The notes under the pieces were generated by a model, which searched no databases, had not been told where the DNA came from, and worked only from the letters and a program-made list of their open reading frames with translations. Source: CAYSWV01 sp964434865 (lineage in GTDB: Bacteria > Cyanobacteriota > Cyanobacteriia > Thermostichales > Thermostichaceae). From it: a DNA stretch of 64,000 bases. The stretch covers positions 23,430 to 87,429 of the forward strand of contig CAYSWV010000014.1 in assembly GCA_964434865.1 (NCBI GenBank), in the 5' to 3' direction. Below, piece by piece: positions 7,848 to 16,442 of this stretch (its first letter is position 1; the number at the start of each line of letters is the position of its first letter). Both the position numbers and the translations under genes were made by a program.

Positions 7848-10800
7848 ATGCCACGCCGTACCGATATTCATAAGATTCTGTTAATTGGAGCTGGTCCTAT
7901 TGTCATTGGTCAAGCTTGTGAGTTTGATTATTCGGGAACTCAGGCATGTAAGGCTTTACGTGAGGAAGGTTATGAGGTGGTTTTAGTTAACTCTAACCCA
8001 GCCACCATCATGACGGATCCAGCCATGGCAGATCGAACTTATATTGAACCCGTCACACCAGAGTTTGTGGCTCAGATCATTGAACGAGAACGCCCTGATG
8101 CTCTACTCCCTACCATGGGAGGCCAAACCGCTCTCAATGTAGCTGTAGCTTTGGCTGAGTCTGGCGTCTTAGAGCGTTACAAAGTTGAATTAATTGGGGC
8201 CAAACTGGCAGCTATCCAAAAGGCTGAAGATCGGCAACTGTTTAAATCAGCGATGCAAGCGATTGGTCTGGCTGTTCCTCAATCAGGCTTAGCTCAAACC
8301 TTAGATGAAGCTAAAACCATTGCCAAGGAGATTGGCTATCCTCTCATTATTCGACCTGCCTATACCTTGGGAGGTACGGGTGGGGGAGTAGCCTACAACC
8401 AGGAAGAGTTTGAATCCATTTGCTCAGCTGGCTTAGATGCGAGTCCTGTTTCCCAGATCTTAGTGGAAGAATCAGTCATCGGCTGGAAAGAGTTTGAACT
8501 TGAGGTCATGCGGGATCTGGCCGATAACGTTGTGATCATTTGTTCAATTGAAAATATTGATCCCATGGGTGTCCACACGGGTGATTCGATTACCGTAGCC
8601 CCAGCCCAGACTCTGACTGACAAAGAGTATCAACGGTTACGTGACTATGCCATCAAAATTATTCGAGAAATCGGTGTTGAAACAGGTGGCTCCAATGTTC
8701 AATTTGCTGTTAATCCTGACAATGGAGACGTCCGGATCATTGAGATGAATCCACGGGTCTCCCGGTCCTCGGCCCTTGCCTCCAAGGCCACTGGCTTTCC
8801 TATTGCTAAAATGGCCGCTAAGCTGGCTGTAGGCTACACCTTAGACGAAATTCCTAATGACATCACCCAAAAAACACCAGCTAGTTTTGAACCCACTATT
8901 GACTACGTTGTCGTTAAGATCCCTCGATTTGCCTTTGAAAAATTTCCAGGATCCGATCCCATATTAACCACTCAGATGAAGTCAGTGGGTGAGGCGATGG
9001 CTGTGGGGCGAACTTTTCAGGAGTCGATTCAAAAAGCTTTTCGTTCACTGGAAGTTGATCGATCAGGCTATGGTAGCCACAAAGTTGAAAAATTGCCTAC
9101 TGTTGAAACCATCAAAGCGGCATTAAGGATTCCTAATCCAGAACGGATGTTAGCGATCCGCACAGCATTGCTTCTGGGGCTAGAACCGGATGAGATCTGT
9201 ACATTGACCCAGATAGATCCTTGGTTTGTAGATAAATTAGCTGAAATCATTCAAGTTGAACAGGCTCTTAAAGGCCGTAGTCTAGAGTCATTAGCCGCCG
9301 ATGATCTGTTTAAATGTAAGCAAATGGGCTTCAGTGATCAGCAATTAGCCTATTTACTGAATTCAACAGAACAAGCCGTCCGATTTCGCCGTCAGGCCTT
9401 AAAGGTAATCCCTGCTTACAAAACGATCGATACCTGTGCGGCAGAATTTGAAGCCATGACGCCCTACCAGTATTCCACCTACGAATTAGAAAGTGAGGTA
9501 TTCGCCTCAGATAAGGCCAAAGTCATGATCTTGGGGGGGGGACCTAACCGGATTGGCCAAGGTATTGAATTTGATTACTGTTGTTGCCATGCTGCTTTTG
9601 CCCTTTCGAAGGCAGGCTATGAAGCGATTATGGTCAACTCTAATCCTGAAACAGTATCTACAGACTACGACACCTCCGATCGACTTTATTTTGAACCGCT
9701 TACCCATGAAGATGTGATGAACTTGGTTGATTTAGAACAGCCTGTTGGCTTAATTGTTCAGTTTGGTGGACAAACCCCGCTAAAGTTAGCTCAAGGCCTG
9801 GCTGAGTCTCAAGCCCCCATTTGGGGAACATCACCGGATTCTATTGATATTGCTGAAGATCGGGAACGCTTTGAACACATTTTACGGACCTTGGCGATTC
9901 GTCAACCCGAGAATGGCATTGCCCGTAGCTCCGACGAAGCCCTCAAGGTGGCGCAACGCATTGGCTACCCTGTTGTTGTTCGCCCCAGTTATGTCTTAGG
10001 GGGACGGGCGATGGAGATTGTCTATTCTGATCATGATCTACAACGCTATATGCAAGTTGCGGTCGATGTGACTCCCGATCGGCCGGTCCTGATTGACCAA
10101 TTTTTAGAAAATGCTGTTGAAGTGGATGTGGATGCGATTGCTGATCGAACCGGGGCCGTAACCATAGGTGGAATTATGGAACATATTGAACAGGCTGGTA
10201 TTCATTCAGGTGACTCAGCTTGTGTGCTCCCCACTCGTACACTCAGCCCTGACGTCTTACAAGTGATCCGGGATTGGACCTTTAAATTAGCTCAGGCCTT
10301 ATCAGTCGTGGGCTTAATCAATGTTCAATATGCTGTCAAAGATCAGCAAGTCTATATTCTAGAAGCCAATCCTAGGGCCTCTCGTACCGTTCCTTTTGTC
10401 AGTAAAGTGATCGGGATACCGTTGGCAGGCTATGCGGCTCAGGTGATGAGTGGTGTGACGCTCGCAGAACTAAACTTCACACAAGAACTGATCCCTCGGC
10501 ATCTAGCGGTTAAAGAGGCTGTTCTACCCTTTAACAAGTTTGCTGGAACCGATACTCTACTGGGACCCGAAATGCGATCAACAGGCGAGGTCATGGGGAT
10601 TGATACCGAGTTTGGTCGTGCATTTGCCAAGGCCCAACTAGCAGCTAGTCAGGAACTCCCCCTCCAAGGAACTGTCTTTTTAAGTATTAGTGATCGGGAT
10701 AAGAATCAGGTGATCCCGGTTGCTCAGGAGCTCGTGGAGATGGGCTTCAAGCTGATGGCTACAACGGGAACCCAACAATTTCTGCAAGATCAGGGTCTCC

Positions 10801-11096
10801 AGGTTCAACGAGTGCTCAAGCTCCATGAAGGTCGGCCCCATGTTGTGGATGCGATCAAAAATCATGAGATTCAACTGATTATTAATACCCCCACCGGTAT
10901 TGAGGCCCAACAAGATGGCCAACGGATTCGTCGCACCGCCCTAACCTATAAAGTTCCTTTAGTCACAACCTTAGCAGGTGCCCGAGCTACAGCGGCTGCC
11001 ATTCGTGCTCTACAAGCAGGCCAAATTGGAGTGAGGTCGTTACAGGAGTACCATGCTAGTTGCGATGAGACGATAGGTAGCAGTCAGGAGGATTAG
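7848..11096 (+). CDS. carB: Carbamoyl-phosphate synthase large subunit
   Basis: 1082 residues, full length. It makes carbamoyl phosphate from bicarbonate, ammonia (supplied by CarA) and two ATP, feeding arginine and pyrimidine synthesis. Two homologous ATP-grasp halves can be seen, each starting with a related block (KILLIGAGPIVIGQACEFDY near residue 9 and MILGGGPNRIGQGIEFDYCC near residue 560), an oligomerisation segment between them and a C-terminal MGS-like allosteric domain (VELISDR-like region through LVTTLAGARATAAAI). AGGA lies six bases before ATG 7848. A run of nine G (9533-9541) encodes Gly-Gly-Gly and the frame is intact. carA is not in the window. Confidence 0.97.
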   Translation: MPRRTDIHKILLIGAGPIVIGQACEFDYSGTQACKALREEGYEVVLVNSNPATIMTDPAMADRTYIEPVTPEFVAQIIERERPDALLPTMGGQTALNVAVALAESGVLERYKVELIGAKLAAIQKAEDRQLFKSAMQAIGLAVPQSGLAQTLDEAKTIAKEIGYPLIIRPAYTLGGTGGGVAYNQEEFESICSAGLDASPVSQILVEESVIGWKEFELEVMRDLADNVVIICSIENIDPMGVHTGDSITVAPAQTLTDKEYQRLRDYAIKIIREIGVETGGSNVQFAVNPDNGDVRIIEMNPRVSRSSALASKATGFPIAKMAAKLAVGYTLDEIPNDITQKTPASFEPTIDYVVVKIPRFAFEKFPGSDPILTTQMKSVGEAMAVGRTFQESIQKAFRSLEVDRSGYGSHKVEKLPTVETIKAALRIPNPERMLAIRTALLLGLEPDEICTLTQIDPWFVDKLAEIIQVEQALKGRSLESLAADDLFKCKQMGFSDQQLAYLLNSTEQAVRFRRQALKVIPAYKTIDTCAAEFEAMTPYQYSTYELESEVFASDKAKVMILGGGPNRIGQGIEFDYCCCHAAFALSKAGYEAIMVNSNPETVSTDYDTSDRLYFEPLTHEDVMNLVDLEQPVGLIVQFGGQTPLKLAQGLAESQAPIWGTSPDSIDIAEDRERFEHILRTLAIRQPENGIARSSDEALKVAQRIGYPVVVRPSYVLGGRAMEIVYSDHDLQRYMQVAVDVTPDRPVLIDQFLENAVEVDVDAIADRTGAVTIGGIMEHIEQAGIHSGDSACVLPTRTLSPDVLQVIRDWTFKLAQALSVVGLINVQYAVKDQQVYILEANPRASRTVPFVSKVIGIPLAGYAAQVMSGVTLAELNFTQELIPRHLAVKEAVLPFNKFAGTDTLLGPEMRSTGEVMGIDTEFGRAFAKAQLAASQELPLQGTVFLSISDRDKNQVIPVAQELVEMGFKLMATTGTQQFLQDQGLQVQRVLKLHEGRPHVVDAIKNHEIQLIINTPTGIEAQQDGQRIRRTALTYKVPLVTTLAGARATAAAIRALQAGQIGVRSLQEYHASCDETIGSSQED

Positions 11097-11104
11097 GAGT
11101 TACT

Positions 11105-11407
11105 ATGGGCCTCTTTTCAGGATTAGGTAGCCATACCACCACTGGCTCGATCGGGGTGGCCGCCATACCCGGTGTGGGAGGAACTCTAGCCTTCCAGAAT
11201 TTTCAAACCGATCAAGCTAATACGGAGCTTCACTGTCTACTAACAATCAATGGGAATCTAAGCAAACGTACCATTGCTCTAGGCCCCTTACCTCAAGCTC
11301 AAGGGTCATTCGACATTTCATTTCCTGATGGCACTGATCTCAGTTTATTTAATGTTGTTGTGATTCGAGCGGGTGAGGACACTGTGGGTATGGCTCCTAT
11401 TCCCTAA
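11105..11407 (+). CDS. Small DM13-like domain protein
   Basis: 100-residue protein eight bases after carB, so probably co-transcribed. The sequence follows the DM13 pattern: a Gly/Thr-rich start, a strand ending in LAFQNF, TELHCLL, the block LGPLPQAQGSFDISFPDGTD, and SLFNVVVIRAG at the end. DM13 domains are thought to act in electron transfer or copper handling and usually carry a conserved Cys near the end. Here that position has no Cys, and there is no signal peptide. The assignment is from pattern only; the function is unknown. Its last 11 bases overlap the convergent sulfotransferase gene. Confidence 0.6.
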   Translation: MGLFSGLGSHTTTGSIGVAAIPGVGGTLAFQNFQTDQANTELHCLLTINGNLSKRTIALGPLPQAQGSFDISFPDGTDLSLFNVVVIRAGEDTVGMAPIP

Positions 11408-12023
11408 AGTCCCGTGATTCTAGCTGCAATAGATTCCCGTACAACTGGATTTCAAGGCTTTGCCAGTGAGGATTCGCCTGATAAAGTTGAGTGAGTTCAT
11501 CGGAAGTAAACCAGGCAGCTAGATTGCGGTTGTAGTTGGTTTGGTTAAACCTAAACTCCCAGGCTGCCGGGTCGATCCGAGAAATATCAAGCAAATCCTC
11601 AAAGACTCGTTTAAAATCCTGTTCCATAGACTCTTGTCGGATCCATCGATCGATGCGGTCAGGTTGGTAATGTTGCACAACCCGATCAGCTTGATTGAGA
11701 TCCCCGGTTAAATCGTAAAAACGGCCCTGGGTATACTCTTCGCGATTAATCGGTCGTTGAGAGAGTTGTCGTTCAAAATTAATTTGGCTGAGGATCCAAT
11801 AAGGCAACCGGCGAAAATTTGCAACCACCGTTTTTGAACTTAGGTCACAATTGAGCAGTTCTTCTCGTTCCCAAACTGGCTGATGCCAGATCACAGGCTT
11901 GTCAGGTCCGACAGCATCAAAAACTAAGCGGTTGGCACTAAAGTAATGCCGGATCAGCTTTTCAACAAAGGTTCCCCCACACTTAGGAATATGGACCCAA
12001 ACAAAGGCTTCACCTAGAATCAT
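11397..12023 (-). CDS. Sulfotransferase family protein
   Basis: 208-residue protein with the 5'-phosphosulfate loop HIPKCGGTFVEKL (residues 11-23), the form seen in sulfotransferase families that use PAPS, and a later FRRLPYWILS segment matching the 3'-phosphate-binding R-x-P...S region. It would transfer sulfate to a sugar, lipid or protein acceptor; the acceptor cannot be predicted. It stands alone, convergent with the DM13-like gene (11-base overlap) and followed upstream by the aldolase gene on the same strand. The cysQ gene at 54703-55536 would remove the PAP by-product (pathway knowledge). Confidence 0.7.
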   Translation of the reverse strand: MILGEAFVWVHIPKCGGTFVEKLIRHYFSANRLVFDAVGPDKPVIWHQPVWEREELLNCDLSSKTVVANFRRLPYWILSQINFERQLSQRPINREEYTQGRFYDLTGDLNQADRVVQHYQPDRIDRWIRQESMEQDFKRVFEDLLDISRIDPAAWEFRFNQTNYNRNLAAWFTSDELTQLYQANPHWQSLEIQLYGNLLQLESRDFRE

Positions 12024-12092
12024 CTTGAAAGTCCGATCGCTGAAAACTGTGATTGAGATCTATGATCTATTAAGACCGATAGGAATTGACAT

Positions 12093-12117
12093 AAAAAAAG
12101 CAGCTAAGGAGCTGCCC
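12093..12117 (-). terminator. Rho-independent terminator of the aldolase gene
   Basis: On the minus strand a perfect 6-bp stem (GCAGCT at 12100-12105 pairing with AGCTGC at 12110-12115, loop of four) is followed by seven T (12099-12093). It lies about 30 bases after the fba stop codon. Confidence 0.85.
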
Positions 12118-12144
12118 TAATCCATAAAGTAAGTTACTCAGAAG

Positions 12145-13224
12145 TTAGACTGCTACAGTCTTGAGGGTTTGAGCACTTAATTCGCCTGATGCGTAGCGAG
12201 CAGCGACCTCTTCTAAAGTAGACATCTTAATCTGAGTACCATGGCCAGCGCAGCCAAAAGCCTGATAACGCTCTGCACAAACGTCTTTCATAGCTTTGAT
12301 GGAGGGCTTGAGGAAATGGCGAGGATCAAAGTTGCTAGGGTCAGCTGCTAGAGCTTTACGAGTTGCTGCTGTGATCGCCAGACGGTTATCGGTATCGATG
12401 TTAACCTTACGGACACCGCTCTGGATCCCTTTCTGAATTTCTTCAATTGGCACACCATAGGTTTCAGGAATGTTACCCCCGAATTCGTTGATGATATCAA
12501 TCAGATCCTTGGGTACAGACGATGATCCATGCATGACCAAGTGAGTGTTCGGTAGGCGGCGATGAATTTCAGCAATACGTGCAATATCAAGGATATCACC
12601 GGTAGGCTTACGGCTAAACTTGTAAGCACCATGGCTAGTACCAATAGCTACAGCCAAGGCATCCACTTGAGTCTGCTCAACAAAATCCACAGCTTGATCG
12701 GGATCAGTGAGCAACTGATCATGACTTAAGGTGCCTTCTGCTCCATGACCATCTTCAGCTTCACCTTGACCAGTTTCTAGAGAGCCTAAGCAACCCAGCT
12801 CCCCTTCAACACTCACTCCAATAGCATGAGCAACATCAACGACAGTACGAGTAACTTCGACGTTGTACTCAAAGCTAGCTGGTGTTTTAGCATCTTCTTT
12901 TAAAGACCCATCCATCATCACGCTAGTGAATCCATTTTTGATGGCAGAATAACAAGTAGCGGGACTGTTGCCATGATCTTGGTGCATGGTGATGGGGATA
13001 TGGGGATACGTCTCGACTGCAGCCAGGATCAAATGACGCAAGAAATTTTCACCCGCATACTTACGAGCACCCCGAGAGGCTTGCAAAATGACAGGACTGT
13101 TAGTTTCATCAGCAGCCTGCATAATGGCTTGAATCTGCTCCATATTATTAACGTTATAAGCAGGGATTCCGTAACCATTTTCTGCGGCGTGATCAAGAAG
13201 TGTCCGCAATGCAACTATAGCCAT
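12145..13224 (-). CDS. fba: Fructose-bisphosphate aldolase class II (Calvin-cycle subtype)
   Basis: 359 residues, the size of the Calvin-type class II enzyme. It joins glyceraldehyde-3-phosphate and dihydroxyacetone phosphate (and sedoheptulose-type substrates) in carbon fixation and gluconeogenesis. Zinc and substrate residues are visible in ITMHQDHGNSPATC, VMMDGSLKED, GTSHGAYKF, MHGSSSVP and KVNIDTDNRLA. GGAGG is six bases upstream of ATG 13224 and a strong intrinsic terminator lies downstream, so it is probably monocistronic and well expressed. The gene may also be called cbbA or fbaA. Confidence 0.96.
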   Translation of the reverse strand: MAIVALRTLLDHAAENGYGIPAYNVNNMEQIQAIMQAADETNSPVILQASRGARKYAGENFLRHLILAAVETYPHIPITMHQDHGNSPATCYSAIKNGFTSVMMDGSLKEDAKTPASFEYNVEVTRTVVDVAHAIGVSVEGELGCLGSLETGQGEAEDGHGAEGTLSHDQLLTDPDQAVDFVEQTQVDALAVAIGTSHGAYKFSRKPTGDILDIARIAEIHRRLPNTHLVMHGSSSVPKDLIDIINEFGGNIPETYGVPIEEIQKGIQSGVRKVNIDTDNRLAITAATRKALAADPSNFDPRHFLKPSIKAMKDVCAERYQAFGCAGHGTQIKMSTLEEVAARYASGELSAQTLKTVAV

Positions 13225-13380
13225 CTATGACCTCCCAATGTGAGCTTTTACATGACATCGCTCTGGTTTAGCCTTAATCTTAAGATATTTTTTACAAATT
13301 AGCGAGAATTCCTTGAGGTTACCCCTGACTTTAGGTTTGGGTTTGGCGAATCCCCATTTCTCGATAAAGTAGAGACGGGA

Positions 13381-14139
13381 ATGAGGAGTACCTTTAGTCA
13401 ATTAGTCAATATGTCTCGCCAATCCACTCACTTTCAAGACCCCCTATGGTATTGGCTGTTTGTGCTGCTGAAACCGATTCATCGCTGGTTTATCACTCAT
13501 TACTTTCGGGTCGAGATCCAGGGCATGGAGCATGGCCCACTAGAATCAGGGGTGATCTTAGCGCCTAAACATAGCAGTCGATGGGATCCTTTACTCCTAG
13601 CATTACTGAGTTCTCAACCCCTGCGATATGTAGCAACTCATACCGAATTTCAGGGATTCCAGGGCTGGATCATTCGGCGCCTAGGCTCGATTCCGATTGT
13701 GCGAGACCACACAGGTGCTTCAACGGTTCGAGCTATTGAGTCTATGCTACTAGCTGGGCAAGCTGTCGTTATCTTCCCTGAAGGTGGGATCCGGTCCGGC
13801 TACATTGGAACTTTAAAGCCCGGGCTGGCTCGGATTGCGATTAAGGTGAATCGAGATCCACGGTTTACTCATCCTGTCCCTATTATTCCAATTGCTATTA
13901 GCTATGATCCAGCGCCCCGATGGCAAGCGAAAGTCAAAATCCAAGTCCTCCCCCCACTCCACCCACAAGAGCTGGGTGCTTCCGCAGAATCCCCTGCCAT
14001 GAGAAAATTGATGGCCCAAGCTATCACTCAAACCATTGCTCAGAGTTTCACGACTTCACTGCAATTACCGACTCAACCCCTTGAGCCAAACAATTATGAT
14101 GTCACTAGAGCATTAAGTCCTATCGAAGATCCCTTATGA
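13381..14139 (+). CDS. plsC: 1-acyl-sn-glycerol-3-phosphate acyltransferase (PlsC family)
   Basis: 252-residue membrane-associated acyltransferase that would acylate lysophosphatidate to phosphatidate. The catalytic H-x4-D motif is in KHSSRWDP (His about residue 64) and the glycerol-phosphate binding motif is FPEGGIRSG (about residue 130). An N-terminal hydrophobic stretch (WYWLFVLLKPIHRWF) may embed in the membrane. ATG 13381 follows GAGACGGGA; ATG 13411 is an alternative. The stop overlaps the stop of the convergent secG gene by six bases. Confidence 0.85.
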   Translation: MRSTFSQLVNMSRQSTHFQDPLWYWLFVLLKPIHRWFITHYFRVEIQGMEHGPLESGVILAPKHSSRWDPLLLALLSSQPLRYVATHTEFQGFQGWIIRRLGSIPIVRDHTGASTVRAIESMLLAGQAVVIFPEGGIRSGYIGTLKPGLARIAIKVNRDPRFTHPVPIIPIAISYDPAPRWQAKVKIQVLPPLHPQELGASAESPAMRKLMAQAITQTIAQSFTTSLQLPTQPLEPNNYDVTRALSPIEDPL

Positions 14140-14361
14140 ATTTAACCAGCCCGCTCCTAGTAGAACACTGATGGCCAGAAAAGCAGAGGCTACAGACCAG
14201 GTAATTCGGTTTAAGTTCTGCTCGGCTGTTTTGGAACTCGAAAACAACTGAGCTTGGCCCCCTAACGCCCCTAACCCATCACCTTTGGGACTATGAAGCA
14301 ACACCAGAATGATCAACAAGATGGCTGACAAGGTCCACAAAAATTCAAAAATGGCTACCAT
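14134..14361 (-). CDS. secG: Preprotein translocase subunit SecG
   Basis: 75 residues with two membrane helices (about residues 6-21 and 54-71) separated by the conserved cytoplasmic loop PKGDGLGALGGQAQLFSSSKTAEQ shortened here to its key part GLGALGG. SecG is the accessory subunit of the SecYEG channel for protein export and thylakoid insertion. It is monocistronic and converges with plsC, the two stop codons overlapping. Confidence 0.93.
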   Translation of the reverse strand: MVAIFEFLWTLSAILLIILVLLHSPKGDGLGALGGQAQLFSSSKTAEQNLNRITWSVASAFLAISVLLGAGWLNS

Positions 14362-14532
14362 CAGATCTCACTCGCTTAACATCTAACTCTGTATTAGGAT
14401 AGCCTTTATTCAGATCGGCAAGACCTATTTGCTTAAAATGGTTACTGTAGCCTCTGTTGATCCCAATACTCTGATCCCAGACTCTCTCACACGTCTGATG
14501 TCTCATCTACACTTTTTTACTCACCATTAGCT

Positions 14533-15624
14533 ATGACCTCAAAGAGGCTTTCTGCTCGTAGGAAAAGAAGGATAAAACGCTGGACCCGGAATCTGGTGAT
14601 GCTAGGGTTTGGTATGGCTCTAGTCCTGGGCTGGGTGAGTCTAACCTGGCTATCACTGACAGCTCCAGTTGGGGGCGATACCTCAATTCGAGTCGAGATC
14701 CCGTCAGGGACCAGTAGCCGTGCTATCGGACAGCTCTTAGAAGATCAAGAGGTGATTCGTTCTGCTCAAGCTTGGCAATTCTGGGCGAGAACTCTGGGCC
14801 GAGGTTGGATCTTTCAAGCCGGTATTTATGATTTAGATCCCAGTTTGCCGATGGTATCGGTTGCTAAGCAACTGCGTGCCGGCCAAACCGTTCAAGTGGC
14901 AATTACGATTCCTGAAGGGTGGCGCTTAGAACAAATTGGTCAAGCCATGGCAGAGCAAAACTGGTTCTCCACTGAAACGTTTACGGATGCTGCTGGCTCC
15001 CTTTACCGCCTCCAACAAACGGATTGGTTTCCAGCTGAGGCCCCTTCACTTGAGGGCTATTTATTTCCAGATACCTATCACTTATCTCTTTCATTAATTC
15101 AAGAAGGTCCTCCTTTTCAAAGAGCTGAAGCCTTAGTCCGAGCTATGCTAGAACAGTTTGAAACCGTAGCTCTGCCTCTCTATCAATCGAATCAAAGTAG
15201 TCAAGATCCTAGTTCTTTAACCTTAAATGAATGGGTCACTCTAGCGAGTATTGTGGAAAAGGAATCTGTGGTTGCTGAGGAACGAACCCTCATTGCCGGA
15301 GTTTTTAACAATCGGCTCAAACAAGGGATGCCTTTAGGTGCCGATCCCACCGTCGAATATGCGTTGAATATTCAACAAACCCCTGATCGGCGATTAACCT
15401 TAGCTGAGGTAAGAACACCTTCGCCATACAACACTTACGTTAATGTTGGGTTACCTCCTGGCCCTATTGCTAATCCAGGGTTGGCCAGTTTGGAAGCTAC
15501 ACTAGCACCTGCTGACACTGATCTGCTCTATTTTGTGGCCCGCTATGATGGCACTCATATTTTTAGTCGAACTTATGAAGAGCACTTAGCCGCCCAACGT
15601 CAAGTTTTGGAGAATCGTCAGTAG
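14533..15624 (+). CDS. mltG: Endolytic murein transglycosylase MltG
   Basis: 363-residue MltG/YceG protein with one N-terminal membrane anchor (about residues 18-42) after a very basic cytoplasmic start (KRLSARRKRRIKRW). The periplasmic catalytic region contains YLFPDTYHLS, the catalytic Glu within LASIVEKE, NRLKQGMPLGADPTVEYA and SPYNTYVNVGLPPGPI. The enzyme cuts nascent glycan strands to terminate peptidoglycan polymerisation. The YqeG gene starts 23 bases downstream, so they are probably an operon. Confidence 0.93.
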   Translation: MTSKRLSARRKRRIKRWTRNLVMLGFGMALVLGWVSLTWLSLTAPVGGDTSIRVEIPSGTSSRAIGQLLEDQEVIRSAQAWQFWARTLGRGWIFQAGIYDLDPSLPMVSVAKQLRAGQTVQVAITIPEGWRLEQIGQAMAEQNWFSTETFTDAAGSLYRLQQTDWFPAEAPSLEGYLFPDTYHLSLSLIQEGPPFQRAEALVRAMLEQFETVALPLYQSNQSSQDPSSLTLNEWVTLASIVEKESVVAEERTLIAGVFNNRLKQGMPLGADPTVEYALNIQQTPDRRLTLAEVRTPSPYNTYVNVGLPPGPIANPGLASLEATLAPADTDLLYFVARYDGTHIFSRTYEEHLAAQRQVLENRQ

Positions 15625-15647
15625 AATCTTCTAGGTAAGGTTTCGTT

Positions 15648-16094
15648 ATGGCAGCCAAACCACTCTTTAAACTCTTGCAACCTGACATTACCATTTCTGG
15701 TACAGTCCTCAATCTATCTATCCCCATGCTTCAAAGCCGTGGGATCAAAGGCATTATTTTTGATGTAGATAACACACTTGTCCCTATCCAGCACTACAAA
15801 GTATCACCTGAAATATACTCTTGGATGGAGACTTTACGGCAACACTTTCAGATCTGGTTAGTTAGTAATAACTTGAGTCATAACCGGATCAGCCGTATTG
15901 CCCATAGTTTAAGTGTTCCCCATATTCATCGAGCCGCTAAACCCTCCCGCCGAGCTTTAAGGCAGGCGATTACGGCGATGCAGTTACCCGTGGAAGCGGT
16001 GGCTATGGTGGGTGATCGATTGTTGACCGATATCTTAGCTGGAAATCGCCTAGGGATCTTAACGATCCTGGTTGAGGAATTACAACCTGACTAA
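15648..16094 (+). CDS. YqeG family HAD-IIIA phosphatase
   Basis: 148-residue HAD phosphatase. Motif I is FDVDNTLVP (catalytic Asp about residue 39), motif II is LVSNN, and motif III/IV is MVGDRLLTDILAGNRLG. This matches the YqeG/PGP-phosphatase-like group (Gep4-type enzymes dephosphorylate phosphatidylglycerophosphate). It is slightly short at the C-terminus compared with common members (about 170 residues). It follows mltG closely. A phospholipid role is inferred from the family only. Confidence 0.87.
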   Translation: MAAKPLFKLLQPDITISGTVLNLSIPMLQSRGIKGIIFDVDNTLVPIQHYKVSPEIYSWMETLRQHFQIWLVSNNLSHNRISRIAHSLSVPHIHRAAKPSRRALRQAITAMQLPVEAVAMVGDRLLTDILAGNRLGILTILVEELQPD

Positions 16095-16118
16095 TCCACA
16101 ACCCAGAACTCAGCAAGG

Positions 16119-16367
16119 TTAGTTGTGATTTGTCCACTTAGCTGAGATCCAACCCCCAATCCCGGACAGAATAGCTCCTGCCATCAAAATACCTAATGCA
16201 GGTTGAAATAAGGGGATCCAAAGTTGGGACCAGGTTTTATACCCCAGCGGGATGCCCATGAAAGCACCTGATACTGCAATGACAAACCACATAAACCCAA
16301 TTACAACTACAACCAGATCCACCATTAAAAATGTGTTGATCCATTGTTGTAAGCGATCCCAGTTCAT
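16119..16367 (-). CDS. Small two-helix membrane protein, unknown function
   Basis: 82 residues with two hydrophobic segments (about 12-36 and 50-73), the first containing VDLVVVVIGFMWFVIAVSG. The short amphipathic start MNWDRLQQWINTF resembles many cyanobacterial membrane proteins of unknown function. No motif is recognised. It is on the minus strand, 24 bases after the convergent YqeG stop and 75 bases downstream of the carboxypeptidase-like gene start side; no operon partner is clear. Confidence 0.65.
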   Translation of the reverse strand: MNWDRLQQWINTFLMVDLVVVVIGFMWFVIAVSGAFMGIPLGYKTWSQLWIPLFQPALGILMAGAILSGIGGWISAKWTNHN

Positions 16368-16442
16368 AGGTATCTCAATAGCTCCTACTACAGTTTATGC
16401 AATTAATCTCAGACGACTTCATAGTTATTGGCAAGCGACACT

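Noticed and set aside
9533..9541. Run of nine G in carB that might mark a frameshift or phase-variable site
   Set aside because: The reading frame is intact through it (Gly-Gly-Gly-Pro) and the motif is conserved in carB.
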